The notes under the pieces are model-generated. The model saw only the letters and a program-made list of their open reading frames with translations. It was not told where the DNA came from and did not search any database. A stretch of 64,000 nt of DNA from Corylus avellana (Eukaryota > Streptophyta > Magnoliopsida > Fagales > Betulaceae), in NCBI RefSeq assembly GCF_901000735.1, contig NC_081549.1, forward strand, positions 8,233,410-8,297,409. The letters run 5' to 3'. Made by a program: the position numbers and the translations under genes. Below are positions 10,482 through 21,974 of this stretch, in pieces (the first letter of the stretch is position 1; every line of letters starts with the position of its first letter).

Positions 10482-11940
10482 ATGGAAGATTTGCAAGAGA
10501 ATCCAATTGGGCTGAGACCATTAGAGGCAAATCCACCACGGGTGAGGAGACCAATGAAGCAGGCATACGTTCCAGCAAACCTCCATCAACCCTCATGCAT
10601 AGCATATCAACCGGAGGTGGATGGCAGCTATTATATCTCTCCTCAAATCCTTAATGCATTGACTCACTTCAGAAGCACAGCTACTGAGGATCCCAACTTG
10701 CATCTTAAGGAATTCTTTGATTTATGCAAGTTGCAGCATGTCCAAGGCCTAACTCCAGAGAGACTCAGGTTAGTCCTCTTTCCTTTTTCCTTGAAAGATA
10801 ATGCTAAATTGTGGTACAATTCCTTGCCTGCAGATTCCATCCATACTTGGGAAGAATTAACCACCAAGTTTCTGAAGTGGTTTTTCCTAGCCCAGAAGAC
10901 AAAACGACTTAAAAGGGAACTTCAAATGTTCCAACAACGAGATGAAGATTTGTTCTTTGAGGTCTGGGATCACTTTAATTCCTTGCTTCTAAAGTGCCCA
11001 CATCACAACATCCCTCAAGATGAGCAGACACAAATTTTCTATGAAGGTTTAGATGATACTAACAAAGGGATGGTTGATACAGCTTGTTGAGGTATGCTGA
11101 TGAAGAAGAGCAGTGAGGAAGCCATAGGGATCTTTGAGAGGTTGAGTGAACACACTCAACAATTTCCATCCAAAAGGAGGCATGGTGTAAGGAGCAAAGG
11201 TAGGAATGAAGAAAATAGCGGAATGCAAAATTAGATGGCTGCCATGCAGAATGCATTCCTTATGCTTGCAAACGCCATGACTACTCAGAGCATCTCTCCC
11301 AAGCAGCCAGCCACCCAATTCCAGGTATGTGCCACATGTCCTCAAGTAGGTCATACTACTGAAACTTGCCCTTTATATTCATTTGCAGATCAGGAGCAAG
11401 CGCACTATGTGGGACAAAGCAACTACCCCTACAAGAATAATTCATACTCCAACACCTACAAGCCAGGATGGCAAAACCACCCTGATTTATCATGGAGTAA
11501 CAATCAAGGACAAAAAGGTTCCCAACAAGCACGCCAGCCAACTCAAAAGTCAAAACTGAACCAACTGGAGAATATGATACACACCCTGGTGGCTTCTCAA
11601 CAGCAGTTCATGACTTCCCAACAGCAGTTCATGAATTCACAATAGCAATTCACGGCTGATCAAAAACAATTCAATACAAAGACTGATCAAGCCATTCAAA
11701 GATTGGAAGTGCAAGTGGGGCAAATGGCAAAGGAGCTGAGTGAAGGAAAGCAGGGAGAATTTCCAGCCCAGATAATACCCAACCCAGGGGGTCATCAGCA
11801 GCTGGAAGCAGTCATAGTTCTCAGGAATGGCAAAGTCATTGGAACTGAAGAGCCACCTCAAGCAACTCCAGAAGGACCATCAACTTCTAAGGTAAATAAA
11901 ATGGAAAAGGTAAATGCACCCCCTTTCCTCAAAGGCTAGT
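10482..11940 (+). pseudogene. Gypsy gag
   Basis: It starts MEDLQENPIGLRPLEANPP and carries the retrotransposon Gag core (DPNLHLKEFFDLC, FPFSLKDNAKLWYNSLP, ELQMFQQRDEDLFFEVWDHF). A CCHC knuckle, CATCPQVGHTTETC, lies near 11325-11366. A Gln-rich linker with repeated QQQFM units follows. In-frame stops near 11088, 11233 and 11641 break it. The length agrees with Athila Gag. Confidence 0.85.
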
Positions 11941-12100
11941 CAAACCAAAGAAAGAAGAGCAACTCAGGGATATCTTTGAGACCTTGAGGAAAGTAGAAAT
12001 GAACATTCCTTTATTAGATGCAATTAAATAGATTCCTTCATATACTAAATTTTTAAAGGATTGTTGCACTAACAAAAGGAAGTTTCAGGAGTATGAGACA

Positions 12101-12940
12101 GTGGCCTTAACAGAAGAGGTAAGTGCAGTCTTGTTAAGAAAATTACCACCAAAGCTAACAGATCCAGGTAGTTTTACCATTCCTTGCAGGATAGGAGACC
12201 GTTCTTTTGAAAAGACGCTACTGGATCTAGGAGCAGGGGTGAATTTGCTGCCTTACACTGTTTATGAAAAGCTAGGATTGGGGGAACTTCAACCAACCTC
12301 TATCACATTGCAACTGGCAGACAGAAGCATCAAACGACCAAGAGGTATACTGGAGGATGTGTTGGTAAAGGTAGGTACATTTATTTTACCTGCTGATTTC
12401 ATTGTATTGGATGTGGAAGAATCCCCTATGCCATCACCTTTACCTATTATCTTAGGAAGACCCTTTATGAGAACTGCTGATACTACAATAGGTTTGAAAA
12501 AGGGTATTGTGAGTATGAAGGTAAATGGTGAGACAATCGAATTCAAGATATTCGATGCATTGAAATTACCTCAAGAAGATTTAGAATGTTTTGATGTTTG
12601 TGTGATCCAAGATGTTAGTGAGATAGTTTTGCAGGACCAACATAAAGATCCATTGGAGGCCACCCTCACCCATAGTCTCACAAGGCAGGATATTGAGCCA
12701 GAGCTTGAAGATATTACTAATGATGTCATTGAAACAGTGCATCACCTTGAGGCTTCTCCAAAATACTCAAGTAAGTATAATCCTCCCTTCGAGATTCTTG
12801 AGCCTACTAATTCCTCTCTTGTTCCCTCTGGTGTACAGGCACCCAAGCTGGAATTGAAGCAATTGCCAGAGCACCTAAAATATGCATACTTGGGAGAAAA
12901 CAAGACACTACCAGTCATCATTGCAGCAAATCTGAGTTGA
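12101..12940 (+). CDS. Gypsy aspartic protease region
   Basis: FTIPCRIGDRSFEKTLLDLG then AGVNLLPYTVYEKLGLGEL: the active-site motif is DLGAG, where the clade usually has DLGAS. The flap and second half follow (ADFIVLDVEE, PIILGRPFMRTADTTIGL). The C-terminal stretch (LPEHLKYAYLGENKTLPVII) leads toward RT and ends at a stop before the RT frame. Confidence 0.82.
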   Translation: MALTEEVSAVLLRKLPPKLTDPGSFTIPCRIGDRSFEKTLLDLGAGVNLLPYTVYEKLGLGELQPTSITLQLADRSIKRPRGILEDVLVKVGTFILPADFIVLDVEESPMPSPLPIILGRPFMRTADTTIGLKKGIVSMKVNGETIEFKIFDALKLPQEDLECFDVCVIQDVSEIVLQDQHKDPLEATLTHSLTRQDIEPELEDITNDVIETVHHLEASPKYSSKYNPPFEILEPTNSSLVPSGVQAPKLELKQLPEHLKYAYLGENKTLPVIIAANLS

Positions 12941-13036
12941 GGGGAAGAAGAAAAGCTGTTGAGAATTTTTAGAGAACATAAAACCGCTTTGGGGTAGACC
13001 ATTGCTGATATCTAAGGAATAAGTCCAGTTAAGTGC

Positions 13037-14420
13037 ATGCATCAAATCTTCATTGAAGACGAAGCAAAGCCAACCAGGGATGCACATAGAAGACTCAACC
13101 CACACATGAAGGAGGTGGTCAAGGCAGAGGTATTAAAACTACTGGATGTGGGCATCATCTATCCCATCTCAGACAGTAAATGGGTCAGTCCAAGTAGTGC
13201 CAAAAAAGAGTGGGATCACAGTGGTGAAGAATGAAGATGATGAACTGATACCCACAAGAGTAACCATTGGGTGGAGGGTATGCATTGATTACAGAAGACT
13301 AAACAAGGTAACCAAAAAAGACTATTTTCCATTACCCTTCATTGACCAAATGCTAGAGAGGTTAGCTGGCCATAGCCACTACTGTTTCTTGAATGGGTAC
13401 AGTGGCTATAATTAGATTGCAATAGCACCAGAAGATTAGGAGAAGACCACCTTCACATGTCCTTTTGGCACATTCGCCTACAGAAGGATGCCGTTTGGCT
13501 TATGCAATGCCCCAACCACATTCCAGAGATGCATGATGAGCATTTTTCAGACATGGTAGAGAAAACCATTGAGGTATTTATGGATGACTTTAGTGTTTTT
13601 GGGTCTAGTTTTGATGAATGCCTCCACCATTTGAAGAATGTTCTCAAGAGGTGTGAAGAATGCAACCTAGTGCTCAATTGGGAAAAATGCCACTTCATGG
13701 TTCAACAAGGCATTGTATTGGGTCATGCTATTTCAAGCAAGGGCATTGCGGTGGATAAGGCCAAAATAGATATCATCTCCAAACTTCCCCCACCTCTGAC
13801 AGTAAAGGGGGTGAGGAGTTTTCTTGGATATGCCGGGTTCTATAGATGGTTTATCAAGGATTTCTTCAAGATCTCTAGACCCCTCTGTGCATTGCTAGGG
13901 AAAGAGGCCAAGTTTGAATGGACTAAAGAATGCATGACTGCCTTCAACACACTAAAAAAGCTGCTCACTTCTGCACCAATAATGCGAGCACTTGATTGGA
14001 GTCTACCCTTTGAGCTCATGTGCGATGCCAGTGACTTTGCCTTGGGAGCTGTCTTGGGTCAAAGAATTAATAAGGTACCTCATGCAATATATTATGCTTC
14101 TAGGACATTAAATGATGCGCAGTTAAATTATTCTACCACTGAGAATGAATTATTAGCTGTCATATTTGCTTTGGAGAAGTTTAGATCATACCTAATTGGC
14201 TCTAAGGTCATTGTATTCACTGATCATGCTGCTTTGAGATATTTGTTTGCTAAGAAGGATGCAAAGCCAAGACTGATCAGATGGGTATTATTACTGCAAG
14301 AGTTTGATCTTAAGATCAGAGATAAGAAGGGCAGTGAGAATGTGGTTGCAGATCACCTATCCAGACTACTTCATGAGGAAGAAGGAGATGAGCTTCCATT
14401 AAATGAAAAGTTTCCAGATG
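13037..14420 (+). pseudogene. Gypsy reverse transcriptase and RNase H
   Basis: RT blocks: [50 protein letters not shown], then after stops and frame changes (13140-13500) [11 protein letters not shown] with catalytic Asp-Asp, [22 protein letters not shown]. RNase [44 protein letters not shown] and ADHLSRLL. The frame is open from 13457 onward. The damage is concentrated in the palm before FMDD. Confidence 0.87.
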
Positions 14421-14429
14421 AGCAGTTAT

Positions 14430-15685
14430 TTGCAGTTGAGGTCCAAGTTCCATGGTATGTAGACATTGTGAAGTACATAACTGCCAAGGTTTTTCCCCCA
14501 GAAATGTCTAGTCAAGAAAGGAAGAGGTTGATGTCTATATCTAGACAACACCATTGGGATGACCCTTATCTGTTCAAATTTTGCCCTGATCAAATCATTA
14601 GAAGGTGTGTCTCAGAAGAAGAGCATTGGAGCATTCTGCATCATTGTCATCAGTTTGCATGTGGAGGACACTTTGGGGCCAAGAGAACAGCACTTAAGGT
14701 ACTACAATCTGGTTTCTATTGGCTTAATGTATTTAAGGATGCCTTTTTGTTTTGCAGCTCATGCGATAAATGCCAGAGGACATGCAACATCTCATCCAGA
14801 AATCAGATGCCAATGCAAAATATTTAGGAGGTGGAGCTCTTCGACGTATGGGGTATTGATTTCATGGGTCCATTTCCTAATTCATATGGTTATTTGTATA
14901 TCCTAATGAGTGTGGATTATGTGTCCAAATGGGTCGAGGCTGTCCCCTCAAAGACTAATGATCACAAAGTGGTTGTGAAGTTTTTGCAAGACAACATCTT
15001 CACTAGATTTGGGACACCAAGAGCAATAATTAGTGATGGAGGCAGCCACTTCAATAGTTATGCCTTCGCTTCTTTGATAAAGAAGTATGGCATCACTCAT
15101 AAGGTTGAAACTCCGTATCATCCCCAAACCAGTGGCCAAGTGGAGATCAGCAACAGAGAAATCAAAGGTATCCTTGAAAGGACAGTAAACCCAAATAGGA
15201 AGGATTGGTCCCTACGCTTGAATGATGCACTATGGGCTTATAGGACTACTTACAAGACACCTATCGGTATGTCTCTATATTGATTAGTCTTTGGGAAAGC
15301 ATGTCATCTACCAGTGGAGTTGAAACACAAAGCATATTGGGCCATCAAGCAGTTTAACTTTGATATGAAACAAGCTGGCAACAAGAGGAAGCTACAACTC
15401 AATGAACTGGAGGAACTGTGGCGGGATGCTTATGAGAACGCCAAGCTCTACAAGGAAAGGACCAAAGCATATCATGACAAACAACTAGTCAGGAAGGAGT
15501 TTCATGTAGGACAAAAGGTGTTGATTTATAATTCACGATTGAAACTTTTCCTTGGTAAGCTTAAGTCAAGATGGTTTGGACTTTGTATTATTACTAAAAT
15601 TTTCCCTCATGGAGCGTTGGAGGTTCGCAATCCAGAAAGCAATCGCATATTCCAGGTTAATGGACACAGAGTAATCTCGAAGTGA
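14430..15685 (+). pseudogene. Gypsy integrase
   Basis: The HHCC zinc domain ([15 protein letters not shown]...[10 protein letters not shown]) is followed by a stop at 14826. The core then shows [26 protein letters not shown] and [13 protein letters not shown], containing the D, D and E positions. A stop at about 15281 precedes LVFGKACHLPVEL, and the C-terminal GPY/F-like region (FHVGQKVLIYNSRLKLF...LKSRW) ends at 15685. Confidence 0.86.
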
Positions 15686-15689
15686 AATT

Positions 15690-17237
15690 GCTACCAAGAG
15701 ATGAAGATCTGGCACTCCAATCTACCCCTTATGCACCACCACAATCTGAAGCATCTACTTCTGGACAGCACTGAGAAGGGATCATCGTCTGGCTGAAGAC
15801 GTAAAACTTAGCGTTCATGGGAGGCACCCCATAGTTTATCCTTTTCTTTTGTTTAAAGTGTTTTCAGTTAAAATTTTTTTATTTAGTTTTCGTTTTGTTC
15901 CTTTTTACTTGTTTGTGTGTTTTCTTATTTTGCAAGGACAAGTGTGCTTCACTTCAAGTTTGGGGCTGTACTATGAGCAATACTTTCCACGACCATATCG
16001 ACCATCTCCCAGGTACATTCTTTCCTTTACTTAGACACATTGGGGACAATGTGTCATTTAAGTTTGGGGGTATGGGCACACATGTTCACACACACTTTGT
16101 CCCAATTTCATGTTATTTGTTTTGTGTTGTTGTTTGTTCATTTGAAAAAAAAAAAAATAATAATTTTATGCATATTCATGTTTGCTTTAGAATTTTAAGT
16201 TGATCTAAAAAGAATTGTGATTTGGATTCATCAGTGAGCTTAAAATTTTGAACACATGATCTGATGAGTGAATCTGTTAGTTTGGTTACTTGTTGAGGAT
16301 AGTTGAAAAATCACATGTTTGATCTGATCACACAAGCACATTAGCACATAATTTGTGAGGAATGACATGAGGTCTAATATGTGTGTTTCTGCATCTTGGA
16401 TGAAATTGGATGACTTATTAGATGACACTATGGCATATATAGTGAAGAAAAGAAAAAAAAACAAAAGAAAAAAAAAAGAAAAAAAAAGAAGAATAAATAA
16501 ATGATCATTGATGGCTTTTCACTGAGTAAGTGGACCTCTTGCCTCAAAGCATTGAGTGTTCACGTCAAAAGGTGAAAAATTTGGATTTGATCAATGTCAT
16601 GGTTAGTTGGTTTTGTAGCCTTTTTGACTCGAGTTAATAAGTCCTTAGGGGTGTCTTTACACCTAATGCCCTAAAACCATCTGGTTTGGAAGTCATTGAC
16701 TTAACACTTGCTACAAGGGTCAAATAGAAAGCTTAAGGGAACCAACATTGCACAACCTGACCAAAAGAAAAAAAAAAAAAAATGCCATTGTGTCATTTTA
16801 ATAGGAATTTCAATGAATTCTGAGATAGGGAGACATTGCATATTGGAAAGAATTGGAAGCCTCATAATTTTGTACTAATTCACTGTGCACAAATTTCAAA
16901 CTTGTGGTGATTTAGCATGTCCTTTGCAAGTAATTGCACTTTGAGATTCCAATTCATTGTGAAGATGGCGTTCATCTTTTTAAGCTTGCTTATGAATGAA
17001 AATCATGATCTTGGAGTGATGCTTTAAGTTTTGGAATAACATGGACTCTTGCATAATGTTTGTGGGTAACATTTCTGGAAAACCCTCACGAGACTTCACT
17101 CGTCCACTAGGGAGTTCCTAGAGGTTTAAAAGGCTTGTTGCATACGCTAAATGCAATCGTACATCTCACGAAAGATGGATTTTCTATTTTTCCATTCCTG
17201 TTTTTAGTTTTGTATTACTAAGGGACTAACAATATGT
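15690..17237 (+). other. Gypsy 3' non-coding region with repeated PPT-like signals
   Basis: No env-like protein is visible. AAGTTTGGGG occurs at 15956 and 16060 as well as at the true PPT, and A-rich runs lie at 16146-16157, 16448-16500 and 16766-16781. The rest has no coding sense. Confidence 0.7.
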
Positions 17238-17250
17238 AAGTTTGGGGGTG
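17238..17250 (+). promoter_or_regulatory. Gypsy polypurine tract
   Basis: AAGTTTGGGGGTG lies immediately before the TGATAAGTGC of the 3' LTR. Confidence 0.85.
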
Positions 17251-18402
17251 TGATAAGTGCTAAAATATTCATATTTTCAGCCCTTAACTTGCATGTTTTA
17301 ATCCTTTGGTTTTAGTTAATTAGGCCATTTTAATTCCTTTTTGGGTTTTTCATACTTTTGCAGGCTTTTGGAAGAAAATGAAGTAAATCTAGATGATTTG
17401 GGCTCAAAGAGAGAAGATGGAAAAAATTGGAGCTCCCTGACAATGCGATCGATCACAGGGTACCTACGATAGAGCGCAATACCAAAGAGGACACAGCATA
17501 AATCAGGCCAGGAGCGATTGAGCGCATGACAGAAGAAGGATCGATCGCAGACCTGCGATCGAGCGCACACGGGTTGTGATCGATTGTACCCGTGCGCAGG
17601 AAACACATAAAGTGGCGGCCAGAATGTCCCTCTTTCCATATTAGGGTTTTCTAACTCCCAATTGTAAAAGGTCTCAAAACCCTACGAAATCCCTAGGTTT
17701 ACTACTTTGTCAAGGACTTCTAAAACCTATAAATAAACCCTTAAGCCTCTACAATAGAGATACTTTGTAAGGAGAAGAATATGGGCTCTTCAAGTTCAAG
17801 TCTCGGGTTTATTATTTTCCTTTCTTTTCTTTTATTTTATGAAGATGATTAACATCAATTTTATGTGTAGCTAATTTAATTAGTAGGGCTAGATTGAAGC
17901 CCTAGTTATGTTTAGTTAATATTTCAATATTGGTGCCTTTGTGATGATCTTGTTGTGCTATTTAACTTGATTAATGCCTACTTGCATGAATCCTCATATG
18001 TGTGTGCCTGATCAACATATGCATTTGGTATGGACTAGTTAGTTAAATTAATTTGAATGGCCGAGTCCTGGGTTTAACATAAGTAACAAAAGAATCCACA
18101 TCGCGATTCTTGGGTTAATCAACATGGGGAACCGGGAGTATATGCCATGCCTTAGGCCTCATGTGTTTGTCAATTTCCATAAAGTACATGCTTTTCTAAG
18201 GAACAACTTAGTATACATCATGCTAAATCCCTTAGAAAAGAAAAGAGTTAGAGTATACGCCATGCCTAACTCGTTGCTTAGGGAAATCTATAGCCTTAGG
18301 AGTATACACCATGCCCTTAGGTTGACAAACATTAAATATGCATAACATGATCAAAGTATTGGCATATTGTTATATTAGCTAAATATAATTAGTGGCGGAT
18401 AT
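17251..18402 (+). repeat. Gypsy 3' LTR, right end deleted
   Basis: It matches 8714-9867 of the 5' LTR with scattered differences, then stops at GGCGGATAT where Copia B coding sequence begins. The last 199 bp or so (counterpart of 9868-10066) and the target-site duplication are missing. Confidence 0.88.
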
Positions 18403-19360
18403 TAGAGAGGAGGGGAACAGGCAGCGGAAGAGATGTGGCATCAGGTGCAAGGGAAGAGTCGCTCAAGGAAGTAATAATAAGAAAATAGGGGAGAGACTCA
18501 TCAAAGGTAACATCAGCGCAAGTGAAGTAGCGTCGAAGGACTGGACTATAGTAACGGTAGCCTTTCTGGGTTGTGGAATACCCATGAGAGACACATTTGG
18601 TAGCACGAGGGTCAAGTTTATCAAAACCAGGGCCCAGATTGTGAACACAGTAAACACACCCAAAAACCTTCAGTGGCAAGGAGAATGTGGATGAAGAAGG
18701 ATATAAAAGAGAATGAGGAAAGGTCCTTTCTAAGACTGAGGAGGGCATCCTATTAACTAAATAACAAGCAGTGAGAATAGCATCAGTCCAAAATTGTTTG
18801 GGTACATGCATATGAGACAAGACACAACGTGCGACATCCAATAAATGGCGATTCTTGCGTTCAGCCACACCATTTTGTTGTGGAGTGTGAGCACACGAGG
18901 TTTGATGGATAATGCCTTTATCAGACAAATAAGAGTCAAAAGAATGAGAGGTGTATATTCTTTAGCATTATCCGAATGCAAGATACGAATTTTCTGAGCA
19001 AATTGAGTCTTAATCATATTGCGAAAGATTTGGAAAATAGAAAATAACTCGAAACGATTTTTCATTAAAAATAACCATGTCATACGGAAAAAATCATCCA
19101 CAAAAGTAACAAAATAGTGGAATTTATTGGACACTGCATTAATGGGACCCCATACATTAGATTGAACTAACTCATGGACTAGAAACCCTAGGAACAACTC
19201 GTGATGGAAACGAGGCACGATGATGCTTACTAAGCTGACAAGCTTTGCAAGGCACAGACAATTGATGACGAAGACTCGGGACTTAATGCTTCAACGTAGA
19301 GAGGGAAGGATGACCAATGCGATAATGCCACTGAAGAGCGGATGTGGACCGCGACCGCAG
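18403..19360 (-). pseudogene. Copia B integrase, interrupted
   Basis: Reading on, the zinc-binding pre-integrase block is WHYRIGHPSL...CKACQLSKHHR. The core follows with VDDFFRMTWLF, RILHSDNAKEY and TPQQNGVAERKNRHLLD (the acidic residues of the DDE triad), then NRMPSSVLERTFPHSLL and KCVSHGYSTTQKGYRYYS. At least one stop and a frame change near 18930-18960 are present. The coding is cut at 18403 by the 3' LTR of the Gypsy element and continues at 8713 downward. Confidence 0.82.
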
Positions 19361-20155
19361 CTACGAGGTAGGTGCTATATCCAGATAATATAATCCATCA
19401 ACTTCATGCCTTATGCCAATCATCCTCCTCATCTTGAGATCTTGAAAAATACACAAAGAAGGGTAAAAACTAACGGAACAGTGAAGGGTTTTTGTAATTT
19501 TACTAATAGACAACAAATTAAAAGGAAAACCACGAACATGTAGAATAAACAACAACTCAATATCATGACTCAGATGGGTAGTGCTTGAGCCGACCACTTT
19601 GGAAAGGGAACCATTAGCTAAGGTGACACTTTTAAGTGTAGCAACAGGATGATAATCAGAGAGGGAAGTAGACGAACCAGTCATATGATCATTGGCGCCA
19701 GAATCGATAACCCAAGGGTCACTAGTGGAGGATAAAAGACAGTGAGATACAGTACCTAACTGAGCAAGAGTAGCAGTGGAAGAGGTAGAAACCCACTTAT
19801 GGGCTAAGAACTGAGCATACTCATCTTTCGGAATGGTGATCAGATCATTCTCGAAATTTGAACTCGAATGAACCGGTGGCCCAGATGGGGCTGGAGAATC
19901 CTTGTGAGAAGCAACCTGATTGGCAAACCCAGATGGTGTGCCATGTAAATCCCAACAAAAATCCACCGAATGGTTAGTATGACCACAATGAGTGCATTTG
20001 CGAGGCCCACGACCTCCAATGTGACCACCTCCCCAATAATTGCGTCCACCACAAAAACCATGACCACCTCGACTACCACGTTCACCACGGGAACTATTAA
20101 AGCTACCACGAGTAGCAATAAAAGCAGCACGATCATCATTACGTTCCGTGCTCAA
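19361..20155 (-). CDS. Copia B Gag C-terminus and protease
   Basis: A Gly/Arg-rich stretch is followed by a CCHC zinc knuckle, CTHCGHTNHSVDFC, the nucleocapsid RNA-binding motif. The aspartic protease active site is PWVIDSGANDHMTG. The pre-integrase segment ends EVDGLYYLDIAPTS at a stop. Frame continuity with the flanking segments shows it is part of one gag-pol polyprotein. Confidence 0.85.
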   Translation of the reverse strand: MSTERNDDRAAFIATRGSFNSSRGERGSRGGHGFCGGRNYWGGGHIGGRGPRKCTHCGHTNHSVDFCWDLHGTPSGFANQVASHKDSPAPSGPPVHSSSNFENDLITIPKDEYAQFLAHKWVSTSSTATLAQLGTVSHCLLSSTSDPWVIDSGANDHMTGSSTSLSDYHPVATLKSVTLANGSLSKVVGSSTTHLSHDIELLFILHVRGFPFNLLSISKITKTLHCSVSFYPSLCIFQDLKMRRMIGIRHEVDGLYYLDIAPTS

Positions 20156-20185
20156 CAGAGAACTATGATGAGAAATAGTAGCACA

Positions 20186-20806
20186 CTAAAGCCGAGAAAA
20201 AACCTCAGGAAGCGATGGGAGGTTGGAGCCACCCAAAATCTGTGCACAAACAGACTCATACTCAGGTTTCAAGCCAAGTAGAAACCGAACCACATCTACA
20301 TCTTCACGTTGCTTTTCCATTTTCTTTAAATTAGTGGAGAGTGGTTGATACATGTCTCTCTCCTTACAAATGGCGACAACCTGATTGTAGTTCTCATCGA
20401 CAGTTTGATTACCTTGCTCAAGCCCAAAGTATTGTTTACACACCTCATAAATCCGAGTGATGTTCCCAGTACCAGAGTACATATGCTGGAGATGATCCCA
20501 AATTGCCTTTGTAGTAGGAAGATAAAGACACGAGGATCCAATGTGGGGCGCAATACTGTTCAACATAAGAGATATAATTTGATTGTCGGCCTGGTCCCAA
20601 CTACTCGTAGAACTAGGATCCGAAGGCTTCCCGGATTCCAAGTGAGAATACAAACCTTTCCCGCGCAAGTATATTTCTACAGATCGCGACCAATAAACAT
20701 AATTTTTGCCATTTAGTTTCACAAGTGTCATAGGGGCCGGACCCATAGAAGCAGAAGTAATCAAATCGGAGTTAGGTGCCATAATGTGGTAACTAAAGGT
20801 CAACAA
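20186..20806 (-). CDS. Copia B Gag, N-terminal part
   Basis: It encodes a UBN2-type Copia Gag: KLNGKNYVYWSRSVEIYL, LYSHLESGKPSD, a segment with ADNQIISLMLNS, IWDHLQHMYSGTGNITRIYE, and a VRFLLGLKPEYESV block near the end. The likely start is the internal MAPNSD at 20782. A stop at about 20186 separates it from the rest of the polyprotein. Gag packages the RNA into cytoplasmic virus-like particles. Confidence 0.85.
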   Translation of the reverse strand: MLTFSYHIMAPNSDLITSASMGPAPMTLVKLNGKNYVYWSRSVEIYLRGKGLYSHLESGKPSDPSSTSSWDQADNQIISLMLNSIAPHIGSSCLYLPTTKAIWDHLQHMYSGTGNITRIYEVCKQYFGLEQGNQTVDENYNQVVAICKERDMYQPLSTNLKKMEKQREDVDVVRFLLGLKPEYESVCAQILGGSNLPSLPEVFSRL

Positions 20807-21810
20807 CTACAAGATCCCACCAAAGAATAAACTACCAAGTAGAAATAGGCAAAAAAACTCAACCAAAATAGACCCAATTTGAAACAAAACTTGTTGCAAG
20901 TAACTTAAGTCAACTAAAAATAACCTAAAGTGGGCTGAACAGGGTCAGAACCAAGCTGAACAGGGTTTGAATCGGGTTGAACAGAGTTGAACCGGGCTGA
21001 AAAGAGCTGAACCGGGCTGAACAGGGTCTGAACTGGGCTGAACAGGGTCTGAACAGGGCTGAACAGGGTCTGAACCGCTCTGAACTGGGCTGAACCGGTC
21101 TGAACAGGGCTTGAACTGGGTCTGAACCGAGATGAACAGTGTCTGAACCGGGCTAAACAGTGAAAAATCAAAACGCGAACAGCCTTATCCCGGTTTGAGG
21201 TTGGGATATCCTTATCCCGAATACGAGCAGCAAATCCTTGTAACCAAACACCAAGCTTCTTCTTTGTAAATAGTTGGAGAATCGCTGGAAAAGGACAAAA
21301 CGTTGCTGCGACACCTAAATCTTGTCGGCGACACTCAGATCGTGCAGAAAACCACCCAAACAGCATCGAAAACCACCCAGACAGCGCCGAAAACCACCCC
21401 GACAGTGCCAAAAACCACCGATAACATGCTGGCGACACCCAAATCGTGCCGAAAACACCAAACGACAACGCATAGAACCTCCGACGACACACAACTACTG
21501 CGAATGCGCCATTGACACTCAAACCGTGTCGAAAAATACCCAACGACGACTACACCAACCAACCACCAAAGACAACGACTACACCAATTCTGCCTATGAC
21601 AACGGGTTGGAGATGGCGGTGAGATCATATTATTGGTAAGAGTGAGCTCGGCGCCATCTCCTAGCACGGGCATGAAGCCCAAGAATTTATATTTCTTCAA
21701 TCAGCAAGATGATGGGGGCGAGAGATAAAAAGGAATAGATAAAACGTTGGAGAAAGGAGAAAAAAAAAAGAAATCGAAGAAAAATACACAATATTAGGAA
21801 ACAGTATAAA
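20807..21810 (-). repeat. Copia B leader with two minisatellites
   Basis: A roughly 1-kb untranslated region between PBS and gag. About 20935-21160 is a degenerate array of GGGCTGAACAGGGTCTGAAC units (10-20 bp spacing). About 21335-21420 repeats an 18-bp unit like AAAACCACCCAGACAGCG. An open frame on the minus strand through these arrays is a by-product of the repeats (runs such as SPVQTLF), not a recognised protein. Confidence 0.75.
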
Positions 21811-21828
21811 CCCTAGGCTCTGATACCA
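21811..21828 (-). promoter_or_regulatory. Copia B primer-binding site (initiator tRNA-Met)
   Basis: The minus strand reads TGGTATCAGAGCCTAGGG immediately after the LTR, the classic plant Copia PBS complementary to the 3' end of initiator tRNA-Met. Confidence 0.9.
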
Positions 21829-21974
21829 TGTTGAGAGGTTTGCATGAAGTAGGTTTTGAGAAAAGTGGAGGCTCGTCACATCATACGTAGCGTGCCTCAA
21901 ACATATTATTATATAAGCTTAAAGAATACACAAATGACTAAAATACCCTCAAACCCTAATACATTCTTCTAACA
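21829..21974 (-). repeat. Copia B 5' LTR
   Basis: On the minus strand it reads TGTTAGAAGAATG...CTCTCAACA. It matches 3775-3920 except for a few bases. It is followed (minus strand) by the PBS. Confidence 0.92.

Larger units (their letters stand above)
8714..18402 (+). mobile_element. Ty3/Gypsy element, Athila/Tat type, nested in Copia B
   Basis: The 5' LTR (1353 bp), PBS, gag, protease, RT-RNase H, integrase, a 1.5-kb non-coding 3' region, PPT and a truncated 3' LTR occur in that order on the plus strand. RT features such as YFPLPFIDQMLERLAGH and the catalytic FMDD, together with the TGGCGCCG PBS, point to the Athila/Tat branch. I find no env-like ORF. No target-site duplication remains, because the right end is deleted. 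Several stops interrupt gag-pol. Confidence 0.9.
3775..21974 (-). mobile_element. Copia B, complete Ty1/Copia retrotransposon hosting two nested insertions
   Basis: Two nearly identical 146-bp LTRs bound the element. On the minus strand the order is 5' LTR, PBS, a 1-kb leader, gag, protease, integrase, RT, RNase H, PPT and 3' LTR. Without the palindrome (3060 bp) and the Gypsy element (9689 bp) it is about 5.45 kb, a normal Copia length. It sits in Copia A in the opposite orientation, with only TAT shared at the flanks. The ORF is nearly intact, with a few stops and frameshifts. Confidence 0.9.

Noticed and set aside
15690..17237. Possible env-like gene of an Athila element
   Set aside because: No signal peptide, transmembrane segment or long ORF; only A-rich tracts and PPT-like motifs.
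20914..21543. 209-residue frame on the minus strand in the Copia B leader
   Set aside because: It is generated by two minisatellites (repeats of FSPVQTL and GWFSAL) and precedes the real gag start; not a gene.
21811..21828. tRNA gene at the tRNA-Met-like sequence
   Set aside because: Only the complement of a tRNA 3' end next to an LTR; it is a primer-binding site, not a tRNA gene.
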